From: Hydrotalea flava
GTDB taxonomy: Bacteria; Bacteroidota; Bacteroidia; Chitinophagales; Chitinophagaceae
Length of the DNA stretch: 64,000 nucleotides
Assembly (NCBI RefSeq): GCF_001623405.1
Contig: NZ_LUHG01000100.1
Coordinates: 1-64,000, forward strand
Direction of reading: 5' to 3'
Of the stretch, positions 7,908-17,029 are shown one piece after another (position 1 is the first letter of the stretch; the number at the start of each line of letters is the position of its first letter). The notes below the pieces were generated by a model. It made no database searches. It saw nothing but the letters and a program-made list of their open reading frames with translations, and was not told where the DNA came from. The translations under genes were made by a program, and so were the position numbers.

Positions 7908-9080
7908 ATGCAACAAGATAAAATTACACAGGCCATTCGCATTCAAACAGAACGCACCAATGAAATGGAACATAGCACACCGCTGTTTTTAACCAGCAGC
8001 TTTTGCTATGATGACGCAGAAGCCATGCGGGCTGCATTTGCCGACGAAACAAATGATAATATTTACAGCCGTTTCAGTAATCCGAATGTGCAGGAATTGA
8101 TTGATAAGGTTTGTGCTTTAGAAGGTGCTGAAGCCGGATACGCTACAGCTTCGGGCATGAGTGCTGTATTTGGCTCTTTCATGGCTTTATTAAAGCAGGG
8201 TGATCATTTGCTTGCCTGTAACAGTATTTTTGGCAGTACCCACACTGTTATTACGAAATACCTGAACAGATACGGTATTGAATACAGTTATATCAGCACT
8301 AATGCCTCAGCTAATGAATGGGAAGCAGCCATAAAACCCAATACCAAAATGATTTATGTGGAAACACCCACTAATCCTGGTTTGGATATTTTAGATTTAT
8401 CGATGCTGGGAAGTTTGGCCAAAAAACATCAGATTATTTTAAATGTTGACAATTGTTTTGCTACGCCCATCGTACAACAGCCAATTGATTTTGGTGCTGA
8501 CCTGGTGATACATTCTGCCACCAAATGGATGGATGGCCAGGGCCGGGTTTTGGGTGGTGTAGTAGTTGGCCGAAAAGATTTGATCAAAGAAATTTATGCA
8601 TTTTGCAGAAGTACCGGACCTGCACTATCGCCATTTAATGCATGGGTACTGAGTAAAAGCTTAGAAACATTAGAAGTAAGAATGGAAAGGCATTGTGCCA
8701 ATGCGCTTTTTCTGGCGAATGCATTAGAAGGCCATGCTAAAATCGCTTCACTTCGTTATCCATTTTTGCCTTCGCACCCTCAATATGCCATTGCACAAAA
8801 ACAAATGCAGAATGGCGGCGCTATTGTTTGTTTTGAATTAAAAGGTGGATTAAATAGCGGCAGAAAATTTTTAGATGCATTACAAATGTTATCGTTAACT
8901 GCTAATTTAGGCGATACCAGAAGCATTGCTTCACATCCGGCCAGTACTACCCATGCCAAATTAAGTGATGCAGAACGATTAGCCGTTGGTATTACACCCG
9001 GCTTAATTCGTATTAGCGTTGGTTTAGAACATAAAGAAGATATTTTAGCCGATATTGAACAAGCCTTGCAATATTGTTAA
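7908..9080 (+). CDS. metZ: PLP-dependent O-acylhomoserine sulfhydrylase / trans-sulfuration enzyme
   Basis: A Cys/Met-metabolism PLP enzyme of 390 residues, the normal length. Visible marks: YSRFSNPNVQELIDKVCALEG, YVETPTNPGLDI, DNCFATP, and HSATKWMDGQGRVLGG with the PLP lysine at residue 206; the C-terminal SIASHPASTTHA and GLIRISVGLEH are also present. It most likely makes homocysteine from the MetX product and sulfide. MetZ rather than MetB is chosen on general similarity, so gamma-synthase or lyase activity is not excluded. The 181 bases upstream hold no recognisable riboswitch. Its stop codon overlaps that of the convergent GH130-like gene. Confidence 0.85.
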   Translation: MQQDKITQAIRIQTERTNEMEHSTPLFLTSSFCYDDAEAMRAAFADETNDNIYSRFSNPNVQELIDKVCALEGAEAGYATASGMSAVFGSFMALLKQGDHLLACNSIFGSTHTVITKYLNRYGIEYSYISTNASANEWEAAIKPNTKMIYVETPTNPGLDILDLSMLGSLAKKHQIILNVDNCFATPIVQQPIDFGADLVIHSATKWMDGQGRVLGGVVVGRKDLIKEIYAFCRSTGPALSPFNAWVLSKSLETLEVRMERHCANALFLANALEGHAKIASLRYPFLPSHPQYAIAQKQMQNGGAIVCFELKGGLNSGRKFLDALQMLSLTANLGDTRSIASHPASTTHAKLSDAERLAVGITPGLIRISVGLEHKEDILADIEQALQYC

Positions 9081-10249
9081 GGATGAAGTAATAATGGTTT
9101 AGGACAGGTTGCTACAGCAATTTTTGAATCGGCTGTACCATAGTACAAGAACCATTGTTGCTGAAAATGAACGAGGCCTTCAATAAAACAAACATGGTTT
9201 ACCTGTCCGTTAATTTCATAAGGCTCAGTTGGTTTCATAAAGTAATGCTGTAGGCGATTTTTTAACTGTAATGGATTATTTTTATTGAATAAGGCCTGTC
9301 CGGCTGCATAAGTACCTTCCGGCAAACTGGTATCGCCAATTGCAGGAATATTTCGGCCATTATACAGCAAGCGGATACCGTTAGGTGTTAGCATCGCTGC
9401 AGGACCTGATTCCACCAAATCACTATCAAATTTGCCTTTACGGGTGGGTAATGCTATTTGCAATTGCGGCATATTTTGCGCCTGCCCTCTTAATGCAATA
9501 GCAGGTTGGGTGCCTTTTGGCATTTCCACCGGTTTCCAATGAATTAAATCGGGGGAGGTAGCACACCATATGTATTGATCGCCCCAATACATCCAATATT
9601 GGCCTTTTATTTTGGTGGCAATAATGTTATTGTTGGTATAAGTAGCAACAATAGCACCTGATTTAGACCATACATTCAGGTATTTTCCGCTATACGCATT
9701 TACAAATGCAGGGCCTTGTTTTTTCCAATGCATTAAGTCGGTGGAAGTGGCCACCATTAAACGGGCTAAATGCCCATCAAAAGCGGTATAGGTTAGGCAA
9801 TAAGTACCATTTTCATCCATAACAATACGAGGATCTTCACATCCGCCGGGCCATTCATATTTTTTAAATGCATCATTATCTGGAAACAGCACGGGCTTTG
9901 GCATTTTTGTAAAATGAAAACCATCGGTACTAACGGCCATGCCTATGCGTGAAGTACCTGCACTATCCTGTGCTCGGTATAGCATAAAAACAGAATCATT
10001 TTTTACAATTATTGCCGGATTGAACACATGTGCAGCTTCCCAAAAAGTTTGGGTATGTGTTATTGGATCATTAAAAGAATGATTACCGGGTAATAAAATG
10101 GGATTGTATGCATTCACTTTCGTAAATGGCAATAATGCCCATGCATCATTATGCATTACTGTTTGCGCAAATAAACCATTTACGCAAGGCTGCATAATGA
10201 TAGATAGGATAAAACAATAGGCAGGCAAAAGTTTTTTACAATGTTTCAT
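9077..10249 (-). CDS. GH130-like glycosidase/phosphorylase, exported
   Basis: A 390-residue protein with a signal peptide (to about residue 29, LFAQ). It is a five-bladed beta-propeller of the GH130/GH43 type: FNPAIIVKNDSVFMLYRAQD, then STDGFHFTK, the diagnostic GGCEDPRI near residue 134, VESGPAAM, LLYNGRN and a C-terminal YYGTADSKIAVAT. GH130 members phosphorolyse or hydrolyse beta-mannosides; the exact substrate is unknown. Export argues for a hydrolase rather than a phosphorylase (inference). Its ATG lies 14 bases inside the response-regulator gene, so the two are translationally coupled. It ends tail to tail with metZ. Confidence 0.85.
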   Translation of the reverse strand: MKHCKKLLPAYCFILSIIMQPCVNGLFAQTVMHNDAWALLPFTKVNAYNPILLPGNHSFNDPITHTQTFWEAAHVFNPAIIVKNDSVFMLYRAQDSAGTSRIGMAVSTDGFHFTKMPKPVLFPDNDAFKKYEWPGGCEDPRIVMDENGTYCLTYTAFDGHLARLMVATSTDLMHWKKQGPAFVNAYSGKYLNVWSKSGAIVATYTNNNIIATKIKGQYWMYWGDQYIWCATSPDLIHWKPVEMPKGTQPAIALRGQAQNMPQLQIALPTRKGKFDSDLVESGPAAMLTPNGIRLLYNGRNIPAIGDTSLPEGTYAAGQALFNKNNPLQLKNRLQHYFMKPTEPYEINGQVNHVCFIEGLVHFQQQWFLYYGTADSKIAVATCPKPLLLHP

Positions 10250-10910
10250 TTCCCAAACTTACCAGTTTATTTTTGATGGCAAATAAAGCCAGCCCTACCC
10301 TGTTTTTAATTTCTAATTTTTCTGACAATGACTGGCGATAGTTTTCTACTGTTCGTTCGGCTACACCCATGGTCTCAGCAATTTGTTTATAAGTAAGTTC
10401 AGTAGCACACAATCTTAAAAACTCTAATTCTTTTTGGTTTAAATTGTATTGTTCATACCAATCCTCTATATGGCGACCAGATTTTAAGGATTTAATTAAT
10501 TTATCAGATACCAATTCGTTACTAAAAAATCCATCGCGATGAATGGTAGTAATGGCGGCATACAATTCTTCCGGCGAAGATTCTTTCAGCAAATAACCAC
10601 CTGCACCTGCCTTCAGCATTTTTATAATATCAGTACTTTCATCAAACATACTCAAAGCCAATACTGCAGTTTGGGGATAATTACTGCTAATCCATTCCGT
10701 TGTATCAAACCCGTTTAATCCCGGCATTTTAATATCCATTAAAACAACGTGTATGGGTTGATGTTCGGGTAATAAAAACTGTAATTCCTTGCCATTCGAG
10801 GCTTCAAACACAATCATTAAATCATCAAACTCTTTCAACAAAGCAGCAATACCACTTCTAAATAGTGCATGGTCATCAACCAAAGCAATTCTAATAGGTT
10901 CATTTTCCAT
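10236..10910 (-). CDS. NarL/FixJ-type response regulator
   Basis: 224 residues. The receiver domain is at about 6-125, with the acidic pocket ALVDDHALF and the phospho-acceptor Asp59 in VLMDIKMPGLNG. A LuxR-type helix-turn-helix follows at about 155-215 (ELTYKQIAETMGVAERTVENYR). It should bind DNA as a dimer when phosphorylated by the kinase encoded just upstream, with which it shares one base (10910). The GH130-like gene downstream starts inside it, so the four genes form one overlapping unit. Confidence 0.93.
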   Translation of the reverse strand: MENEPIRIALVDDHALFRSGIAALLKEFDDLMIVFEASNGKELQFLLPEHQPIHVVLMDIKMPGLNGFDTTEWISSNYPQTAVLALSMFDESTDIIKMLKAGAGGYLLKESSPEELYAAITTIHRDGFFSNELVSDKLIKSLKSGRHIEDWYEQYNLNQKELEFLRLCATELTYKQIAETMGVAERTVENYRQSLSEKLEIKNRVGLALFAIKNKLVSLGNETL

Positions 10911-11704
10911 TATTCACAGGGTATATTAAATACAATACAAGTGCCTTTTCCTTCACGGGTAATAATATTCATGGTTCCATTTAAAAGAGCAATACGTTGT
11001 TTCATGTTAAAAATACCCATGCCGGTATATTGGAAGTTCTTTTCATCATAAACAAACCCCTTACCGTTATCGCTTATTTCCAACATTAAATGACCCTCTT
11101 TTATTCCTAAAAATATAAAAATTTCAGTTGCATCGGCATGTTTGATGATATTACTCAAACATTCTTGCACTAAACGATATACAAATAAGTTTGCGTAAGG
11201 GTGAGAAAGATTAAAATTGTCGGGTAAGTTATTTTTAAATTCAACTTTCAAATAATCGTTTCGCTGAAACCACTGTACCTCTTGTGTAATAGCTTCTGCT
11301 ATACCATTTTCAATCAATTTTTCGCCCTGATATAATTTAGCCAGTAGCCTTAATTCTTTAATGCTACGCTTAATTAAATCCTGAGCAACTTGTATTTTAG
11401 TGGCAGCTTTGGCATCTTCTTTAATATTTACAGAAGCCAGGGTAACATTGGTTAGGCTTAATAGCTGGCCAATATTATCGTGCAAATCGGCTGAAAAATT
11501 TTGTAAAGTTTGTTCCTGTACTTCTAATTTGGTTTGAATTAATTGTTGCTCAAACAATTGGCTCATTTGATTTTTTTCAGCCTCGTATTTCTTTTTTTTT
11601 CTGGCATAAGCAATTACCTGCACTACAATATAAAAAGCCACCAGTAGAAATACAGCAGTTAGGCATAGGATGATGAAGATGATATAGTTTCCCGATACTT
11701 GCAT
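10910..11704 (-). CDS. Sensor histidine kinase (HisKA_3 / NarX-like)
   Basis: 264 residues: one membrane helix (about 8-31), a coiled-coil linker, a HisKA_3 dimerisation domain with the phospho-acceptor His75 in SADLHDNIGQLLSL, and a C-terminal HATPase_c domain (VQECLSNIIKHADA N-box, DNGKGF, GMGIFNMKQRI). There is no extracellular sensing domain, so signal input may come from the membrane protein encoded upstream (inference). The ATG lies 46 bases inside that gene. Its partner is the LuxR-type regulator downstream. Confidence 0.93.
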   Translation of the reverse strand: MQVSGNYIIFIILCLTAVFLLVAFYIVVQVIAYARKKKKYEAEKNQMSQLFEQQLIQTKLEVQEQTLQNFSADLHDNIGQLLSLTNVTLASVNIKEDAKAATKIQVAQDLIKRSIKELRLLAKLYQGEKLIENGIAEAITQEVQWFQRNDYLKVEFKNNLPDNFNLSHPYANLFVYRLVQECLSNIIKHADATEIFIFLGIKEGHLMLEISDNGKGFVYDEKNFQYTGMGIFNMKQRIALLNGTMNIITREGKGTCIVFNIPCE

Positions 11705-12345
11705 ATAAACGCATAAACCCAGGCACCATAAAAAAAGACATTGAAAATTGCCCGGAGTATATTAATGATTAAAATACCTAAGTTATTGACATCTGAAAGA
11801 TACAGTGCAACAATATAGGGAAAAAAGAGGTTGATAAAAAAGTTGGCAAATTGGTACACAAATAAACCGGTAACCAACCAAAAAACACAGTCAGATTTGG
11901 CGTATATGGCAATTTCTAACTGAATTAACCTGTAATAATAAACAAAACCCAACACCATAAAATAAAAGGAAGTAAAAGTATGACTGAAAAAAACGAAGGA
12001 ATGGTTAAACCCTCTATTGTAAATAATTTCACCAATATATATCAGTGAAAAAATGAAGAGTCCGGTATTGGGCCAATTACGCCATTGTAAATAGGCCGGA
12101 ATATTCTTTTCCATAATTTTTACCAGTAAAAAAAACTCGATCGGTATAAATAAATTATATAATAATATATTATGAAAGCCATAATGTGCTGTGATTTTAC
12201 CGGTTATTTCTGTAAAAAACGTTAAAACATACAGTATTTTTAAAAAATTCAGGTCGGGAAACCCGGAATTTTTCAGTTTAACAAAAAGGTAATACCCGCC
12301 AATTAGCAGCAGTAAAAGCTCGATATACACTAAAAATCCGGTCAT
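11659..12345 (-). CDS. Multi-pass membrane protein of unknown function, first gene of the sensor operon
   Basis: 228 residues with about six or seven hydrophobic helices and few charged residues, no signal peptide and a Ser-rich tail (ETISSSSSYA). I do not recognise a named family. Its last 46 bases overlap the start of the histidine kinase, which has only one helix of its own; co-translation suggests this protein may be the input module or a membrane partner of the kinase. A TATTTTTA sequence about 22 bases before its start resembles a -7 box. Confidence 0.75.
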   Translation of the reverse strand: MTGFLVYIELLLLLIGGYYLFVKLKNSGFPDLNFLKILYVLTFFTEITGKITAHYGFHNILLYNLFIPIEFFLLVKIMEKNIPAYLQWRNWPNTGLFIFSLIYIGEIIYNRGFNHSFVFFSHTFTSFYFMVLGFVYYYRLIQLEIAIYAKSDCVFWLVTGLFVYQFANFFINLFFPYIVALYLSDVNNLGILIINILRAIFNVFFYGAWVYAFICKYRETISSSSSYA

Positions 12346-12431
12346 TGAGGGTTATTATATGTAAAAATAAGTGATTTCACTACGTAGAAATACGTTTTTT
12401 TGGATGCACCTTTTAAAATATGTTCGCACCA

Positions 12432-12516
12432 TAATTCTAAACCAACCACAGTTTTATATTTTTTGGTTTTTGATTGGGGATAAGAGAGCGGAGGATGTGG
12501 CCTCCCTCTTTTTTTT
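12432..12516 (+). ncRNA. Candidate plus-strand small RNA
   Basis: The gap between two minus-strand genes contains plus-strand signals: TTTG (12399-12402), 16 bases, then TATGTTCG (12419-12426, one mismatch to TAnnTTTG), a hairpin AAACCAA/TTGGTTT (12439-12469), and a strong terminator ending in eight T. This would give a transcript of about 85 nt with no protein frame. Evidence is structural only. Confidence 0.3.
12484..12516 (+). terminator. Strong intrinsic terminator on the plus strand with no plus-strand gene upstream
   Basis: AGAG-C-GGAGG (12485-12494) pairs with CCTCC-CTCT (12501-12509) around a six-base loop and is followed by a T run to 12516. On the minus strand the hairpin is followed by TTATCCCC, so it is a poor terminator for the glycosidase gene. 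Confidence 0.7.
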
Positions 12517-15145
12517 ATGCCCCGCCATTCAGTTCGGCCCGTTCGGCAATTAATTCGGCAATAAGGCTGGTCCATCCCGTTTGATGGCTGGCACCTAACC
12601 CGTGACCGTTATCGCCATGAAAATATTCATAAAACTGCAACAGATGCCTGTTTTCGGGAAGCCGGTAAAACCAGTTATCCTTGCCATGTAATTTTCTTTC
12701 GTTTTGCTCATTCAACGTAAATAAACGGATTACCCTTTTCACTAACTCATCGGCCACCTGGCTTAATTCTAAAAAATTTCCCGAACCGGTGGGGTATTCT
12801 ACTTTTAAAGAACCATCATAAAACTCGCCAAATTTTTGAATGCTTTTAATGATGAGGTAGTTAATGGGCATCCAAACCGGGCCCCGCCAGTTACTATTGC
12901 CTCCAAAAAAATCGGAAGTTGAATCACCGGGATCGTATTGAATAGAGTACTGAATGCCATCAATGATAACAGAATATGGATTTTTTTCATGGAATTTCGA
13001 TAAAGCCCTGATGCCTCCATCTGATAAAAATTCGGTTTCGTTCAGCAAATGTTTGAGCAGTCCTACTAATTTTGATTTAGGTATTAAAGATATTAATATT
13101 TTATCCTGATCTGTTTTTTCTTCATTGGGCCAAAATTTATCATTTTTTAACCGGTATTGTTTGTACCAGGAAATACGTTTATCAAAATCCTGTAATTTTT
13201 TCAACACTTTTCTATCAATCACTGAAACTGCAAATAAAGAGGTTAATCCCACGATTGATTGAATGCGTAATTGCAATGTTTCTCCTCCGGCCAAACCCAA
13301 TTTATCATAAAAAAACTCATCTTCTTCATTCCACATGCCTAATTGATTCAGGGCCTCTGCAATTAAAATGAAATGTTCAAAAAACTTTGTAGCGCTATCT
13401 TCAAAAGCATCATCCTGCATAGCAATTTCAATGGCAATATCCATTAAATTCAATGCATACATCCCCATCCAACTGGTGCCATCGGCCTGCTCTAACTTTG
13501 ACTGGTTATTTAACTGAATACTACGATTGAATACACCTATGTTATCTAAGCCAAGAAATCCCCCTTCAAAAATGTTATTGCCCTGCGGGTCTTTTCGGTT
13601 AATCCACCAGGTAAAATTGATGATTAATTTATGAAATACTTTTTTAAGAAACCGAATATCGCCTTTTCCTGTTTTTGCTTTTTCCAAATGATATATTTGT
13701 AAGGCACTCCAGGCTTGAACAGGCGGATTTACATCGCTAAAATGCCATTCGTAAGCCGGCAGTTGCCCATCGGGTTTCATATACCATTCCCGCATAATGA
13801 GTGTTAACTGATGTTTGGCAAAATTGGTATCTACCATTGCCATAGAAACGCAATGAAATGCCAAATCCCAAGCCGCATACCAGGGGTATTCCCATTTATC
13901 AGGCATTAATATAATATCCTGATTTTTTAGATGTTGCCATTCACTATTACGCCCATGGGTTCTTTGCCAGGAAAGCGCGGTAATTCCATCACCTTCCTGC
14001 AACCATCTTTCCACATCATAATAATAAAACTGTTTACTCCATAGCAACCCGGAAAGGGCTTGCCGTTGTATATTTTTTAAATCGTCTGAAATATGTTTAG
14101 GTAATATATCATGATAAAATTCATCGGCCTCTGCCTTACGGTTTACAAATAATTGTTCAAAATTTGAACCAAAAGGATGTTGAACTGCAGCTGAACTTAA
14201 GCGCAAATACGTCGTTGATGTTTGGCTAGGTTCTATTATAAATTCATATACCGGCGAAAATTTAGTACCCGATTTCTGCGCAGCTAACAGCTCTTTGTTT
14301 TTATTATGAATGATGGCATCATGAAATGCATCTTTCACCAATGGGGATGCGTTGGGTATACCAAATAGTTTTTCAGTATTGGTTTCATTTTCGGTAAATA
14401 AACAGAGATTTGTTTCGGGATAATACAAATAATAATTACCTAACCGTTCATGCATGGCTTTTACAAGGCCGGGTTTATTAGTTAATTTAATGACAGGTTT
14501 TTTATCGGTTGCTTTAGATTGCCAGCGATTAAAAAACCAAAGTGTTGGCATTAGGGTTAAAGGGGCTGCTGTGGCAGCTCTGTTCGTTATTTCAATTTTA
14601 ATTCCAATATCTTTTTTATTGAGTTTGGCATAGGTTACCAAAACATCAAAATATTTATTATCATTAAAAATACCGGTATCTAAAATTTCATACTCGGGCT
14701 CTAATTTGCTGCGCTTTTTATTTTCCTGAATCAGTTGCTCATAAGGAAATGCTTCCTGCGGATACTTATAGAGCATTTGCATATAATAATGCGTAGGCAG
14801 GTTATCCAAATAATAGTACAATTCTTTAACATCTTCTCCATGATTACCATCTGAATTACCCAAGCCAAATAATCTTTCTTTTAAAATACTGTCTTTCCCA
14901 TTCCACAGCGTAAGGCCAAAACACAGGTTTCCAAAAAAATCCGAGATGCCACATAACCCGTCTTCTCCCCAGCGATAGGCTCTGGAAATGGCATGATGAA
15001 ATGGAAAATAATTCCAGGCATCTCCGTTGGTACTATAATCTTCCCTAACGGTGCCCCACTGGCGTTCGGAAAGATACGGCCCCCATTGTTCTAAGGGCAC
15101 TCTTTTTGCACTATTGTCTTTTAACCGTTTTTCTTCTGCATTCAT
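12515..15145 (-). CDS. GH63/MGH1-like alpha-glucosidase family protein
   Basis: A large cytoplasmic-looking protein of 876 residues, with no signal peptide. Its start (AEEKRLKDN...WGPYLSERQWGTVREDYS) and the C-terminal (alpha/alpha)6-barrel features are typical of bacterial MGH1-like/GH63 proteins: YPWYAAWDLAFHCV, NPPVQAWSALQIY, GMYALNLMDIAIE and NWRGPVWMPINYLI. Relatives act on glucosyl-glycerate or other alpha-glucosides; the substrate here is unknown. An upstream ATG at 15175 adds ten residues; I prefer 15145 because related proteins begin M-x-AE-x-RL. It is not obviously part of the sensor operon, from which it is separated by 169 bases. Confidence 0.85.
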   Translation of the reverse strand: MNAEEKRLKDNSAKRVPLEQWGPYLSERQWGTVREDYSTNGDAWNYFPFHHAISRAYRWGEDGLCGISDFFGNLCFGLTLWNGKDSILKERLFGLGNSDGNHGEDVKELYYYLDNLPTHYYMQMLYKYPQEAFPYEQLIQENKKRSKLEPEYEILDTGIFNDNKYFDVLVTYAKLNKKDIGIKIEITNRAATAAPLTLMPTLWFFNRWQSKATDKKPVIKLTNKPGLVKAMHERLGNYYLYYPETNLCLFTENETNTEKLFGIPNASPLVKDAFHDAIIHNKNKELLAAQKSGTKFSPVYEFIIEPSQTSTTYLRLSSAAVQHPFGSNFEQLFVNRKAEADEFYHDILPKHISDDLKNIQRQALSGLLWSKQFYYYDVERWLQEGDGITALSWQRTHGRNSEWQHLKNQDIILMPDKWEYPWYAAWDLAFHCVSMAMVDTNFAKHQLTLIMREWYMKPDGQLPAYEWHFSDVNPPVQAWSALQIYHLEKAKTGKGDIRFLKKVFHKLIINFTWWINRKDPQGNNIFEGGFLGLDNIGVFNRSIQLNNQSKLEQADGTSWMGMYALNLMDIAIEIAMQDDAFEDSATKFFEHFILIAEALNQLGMWNEEDEFFYDKLGLAGGETLQLRIQSIVGLTSLFAVSVIDRKVLKKLQDFDKRISWYKQYRLKNDKFWPNEEKTDQDKILISLIPKSKLVGLLKHLLNETEFLSDGGIRALSKFHEKNPYSVIIDGIQYSIQYDPGDSTSDFFGGNSNWRGPVWMPINYLIIKSIQKFGEFYDGSLKVEYPTGSGNFLELSQVADELVKRVIRLFTLNEQNERKLHGKDNWFYRLPENRHLLQFYEYFHGDNGHGLGASHQTGWTSLIAELIAERAELNGGA

Positions 15146-15277
15146 AACAGGCTGCAAATTAGGTATGCAACGCATTCAATAACAGATTCAACTCAATTTT
15201 GTGCGAAAAATGTTATCATATTCGTTTTTTTGAATTCTTCCTGAAAAAAATAATTGTCTGTTTTCATCAGTAGAATG

Positions 15278-15992
15278 CTATTTGCCAAGCCATTCTTTAA
15301 ATTGGGTAACCCTATCAAGGCTTAGAAATACCTCTTCTTTAAATGCAGGTTGTAAATCAACCCTTATTTACCTTTCGGATACACATGTATAGCACCGATA
15401 GGCTTTTGATAGTTGAATAATAAATTTTTTATTATACATTTTTATCAATATGTACCAAATTAGACAATACACTCAAACTATTGAACAAAAAGTGTGGATT
15501 TAACTGGTTTTGTAAATCCTCAAATTTTGACTGCGCATATTCTTTTTCTAATCTGTTTACTTAAGTTTTTCTATGCTCCATGCTTCTAAAAGAATTAAAA
15601 CCGGTAATCACTACATAAGTAATCATCAGATATGTATGCGTCATGGCCAATAAATTACGCAATCTTATTTATAAGGCACCAGCATTAGCCTCAGGCACTA
15701 CTACTAATTGTACAAACAAAAAATAAAAAATACCCTTCAATGCAAATCCACACAGAAACACTACCGGGACTTCAATGGAATACCGTTGAATGGACAATGC
15801 TTTTACAGCAAATTTTTTATTAAAAAACTGAATAGTATCATACACAAAATACATGGATGCTATCCTATTAAACAATAAATATAAATCCTCGTTGACGATG
15901 CTTTTAATATCTAATAAAGGGCCAAGATTTCCTGTGTTTATATAGTCCAGTGTAGCCAAAAAAAGAAAATAAAGCCAGTAAGAGACCGCCAT
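15278..15992 (-). pseudogene. Decayed LytS/YehU-type histidine kinase fused by deletion to a LytTR regulator tail
   Basis: From ATG 15992 a 107-residue membrane part is open to TAA 15669-15671. The same frame continues with further helices, another TAA (15561-15563), then the kinase signature EDLQNQLNPHFLFNSLSVL, and ends at TAATAA (15429-15434). Right after it, in two other frames, come AIHVYPKGK and a LytTR-type C-terminus (EEVFLSLDRV, ending FKEWLGK, TAG 15278-15280). So the kinase ATPase domain and most of the regulator have been deleted, with at least three stops and two frame changes. It cannot make a functional two-component pair. Confidence 0.8.
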
Positions 15993-16274
15993 AAAGGAAG
16001 GCTTCCTACAATTTTATTTGCAATTGGCATTATAAAAAGATCTGCATTAAATGGTATTAGATTTATCTTCTTCAATCATATAAATTATCTATCTATTCTT
16101 AAATTACCTGATAATTGCCCTATTGCTATTTGAAAGTTTAAATTGCCTCAATATTGAATAACCGCAATTAAACTATTCTGAATTGGCCAAATTACAGGAA
16201 GAAGGTCAGAAAAAACAGGCTGAAAATGTGCAGGTACAAAAAAGTATGGGGTGACTTTATAAAGTTTAGCTGTG
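15993..16274. other. Gap with a possible gene relic
   Basis: This stretch is AT-rich. On the plus strand a frame at 16168-16254 encodes a charged, helical-looking peptide (SELAKLQEEGQKKQAENV) ending in TGA, but it has a stop just upstream and no start. It may be the tail of a lost gene. Nothing else is recognisable. Confidence 0.3.
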
Positions 16275-16300
16275 AAAAAAAATCCCGTTTTCACGGGATG
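16275..16300 (-). terminator. Intrinsic terminator after tRNA-Ala
   Basis: On the minus strand ATCCCG and CGGGAT form a stem with a short loop, followed by eight T (16274-16281 region). It lies six bases 3' of the tRNA. Confidence 0.85.
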
Positions 16301-16304
16301 AGTT

Positions 16305-16379
<75 letters not shown>

Positions 16380-16441
16380 TTTTTGTTTGATAGGATTGCA
16401 AATGTAAAGTGTGCAGTTTGTTGCACAAAATTTTTCTCATT

Positions 16442-16858
16442 TTAAATTATTAGAACAAAAGTTCCTATAATAATCAGCGTAGCTCCAATGGTCATTTTAA
16501 GGGTAATGGTTTCTCCTAAAAAGATAACAGATAAAACAATGGCAATAGCCACACTGGCCTTATCAACCGGTGCCACCTGCGATACTTTACCAATTTGCAA
16601 TGCTTTAAAATAAAATAGCCATGAGAGGCCGGTAGCCATAGCCGATAATAATAAAAACCACCAGTTTTGTTTGCTGAGAGAATGAATACTTTCCTGCATA
16701 TTTCCTTTAAACAAAGCAATACTCCAGGTAAGCAATAAAATAAAAGAGGTTCGAATAGCCGTTGCCAAATCACTGTCAATATGGCTAATACCTTTCTTGG
16801 CAAAAATAGCGGTAAGGGCTGCAAAAAAGGCTGATAAAAGTGCATATATCCACCACAT
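16442..16858 (-). CDS. Single-domain EamA/DMT-family membrane protein
   Basis: 138 residues with four or five helices, covering one EamA repeat rather than the usual two (about 300 residues). It starts MWWIYALLSAFFAALTAIFAKKGI and ends with the typical VIFLGETITLKMTIGATLIIIG helix pair. Single-repeat members are thought to work as dimers. Transport substrate unknown. I chose ATG 16858 because the family's first helix starts there; an upstream ATG at 16903 adds a less typical 15-residue leader. It lies downstream of gltA on the same strand. Confidence 0.85.
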   Translation of the reverse strand: MWWIYALLSAFFAALTAIFAKKGISHIDSDLATAIRTSFILLLTWSIALFKGNMQESIHSLSKQNWWFLLLSAMATGLSWLFYFKALQIGKVSQVAPVDKASVAIAIVLSVIFLGETITLKMTIGATLIIIGTFVLII

Positions 16859-17029
16859 AATAGCTTTATTTAAAAGTAAGGCTAATCCTCGTTGTTGATG
16901 CATTAAGTTCTACAATAAAAAAACTGCTTGCCACGCAACGGGCAAACATGTTTACTAAAGTATTTGCATCCGTTATTGTTTCCCTTTCAATCAAATATTG
17001 TAATGTATAAGGAATGGTATGATACAATA

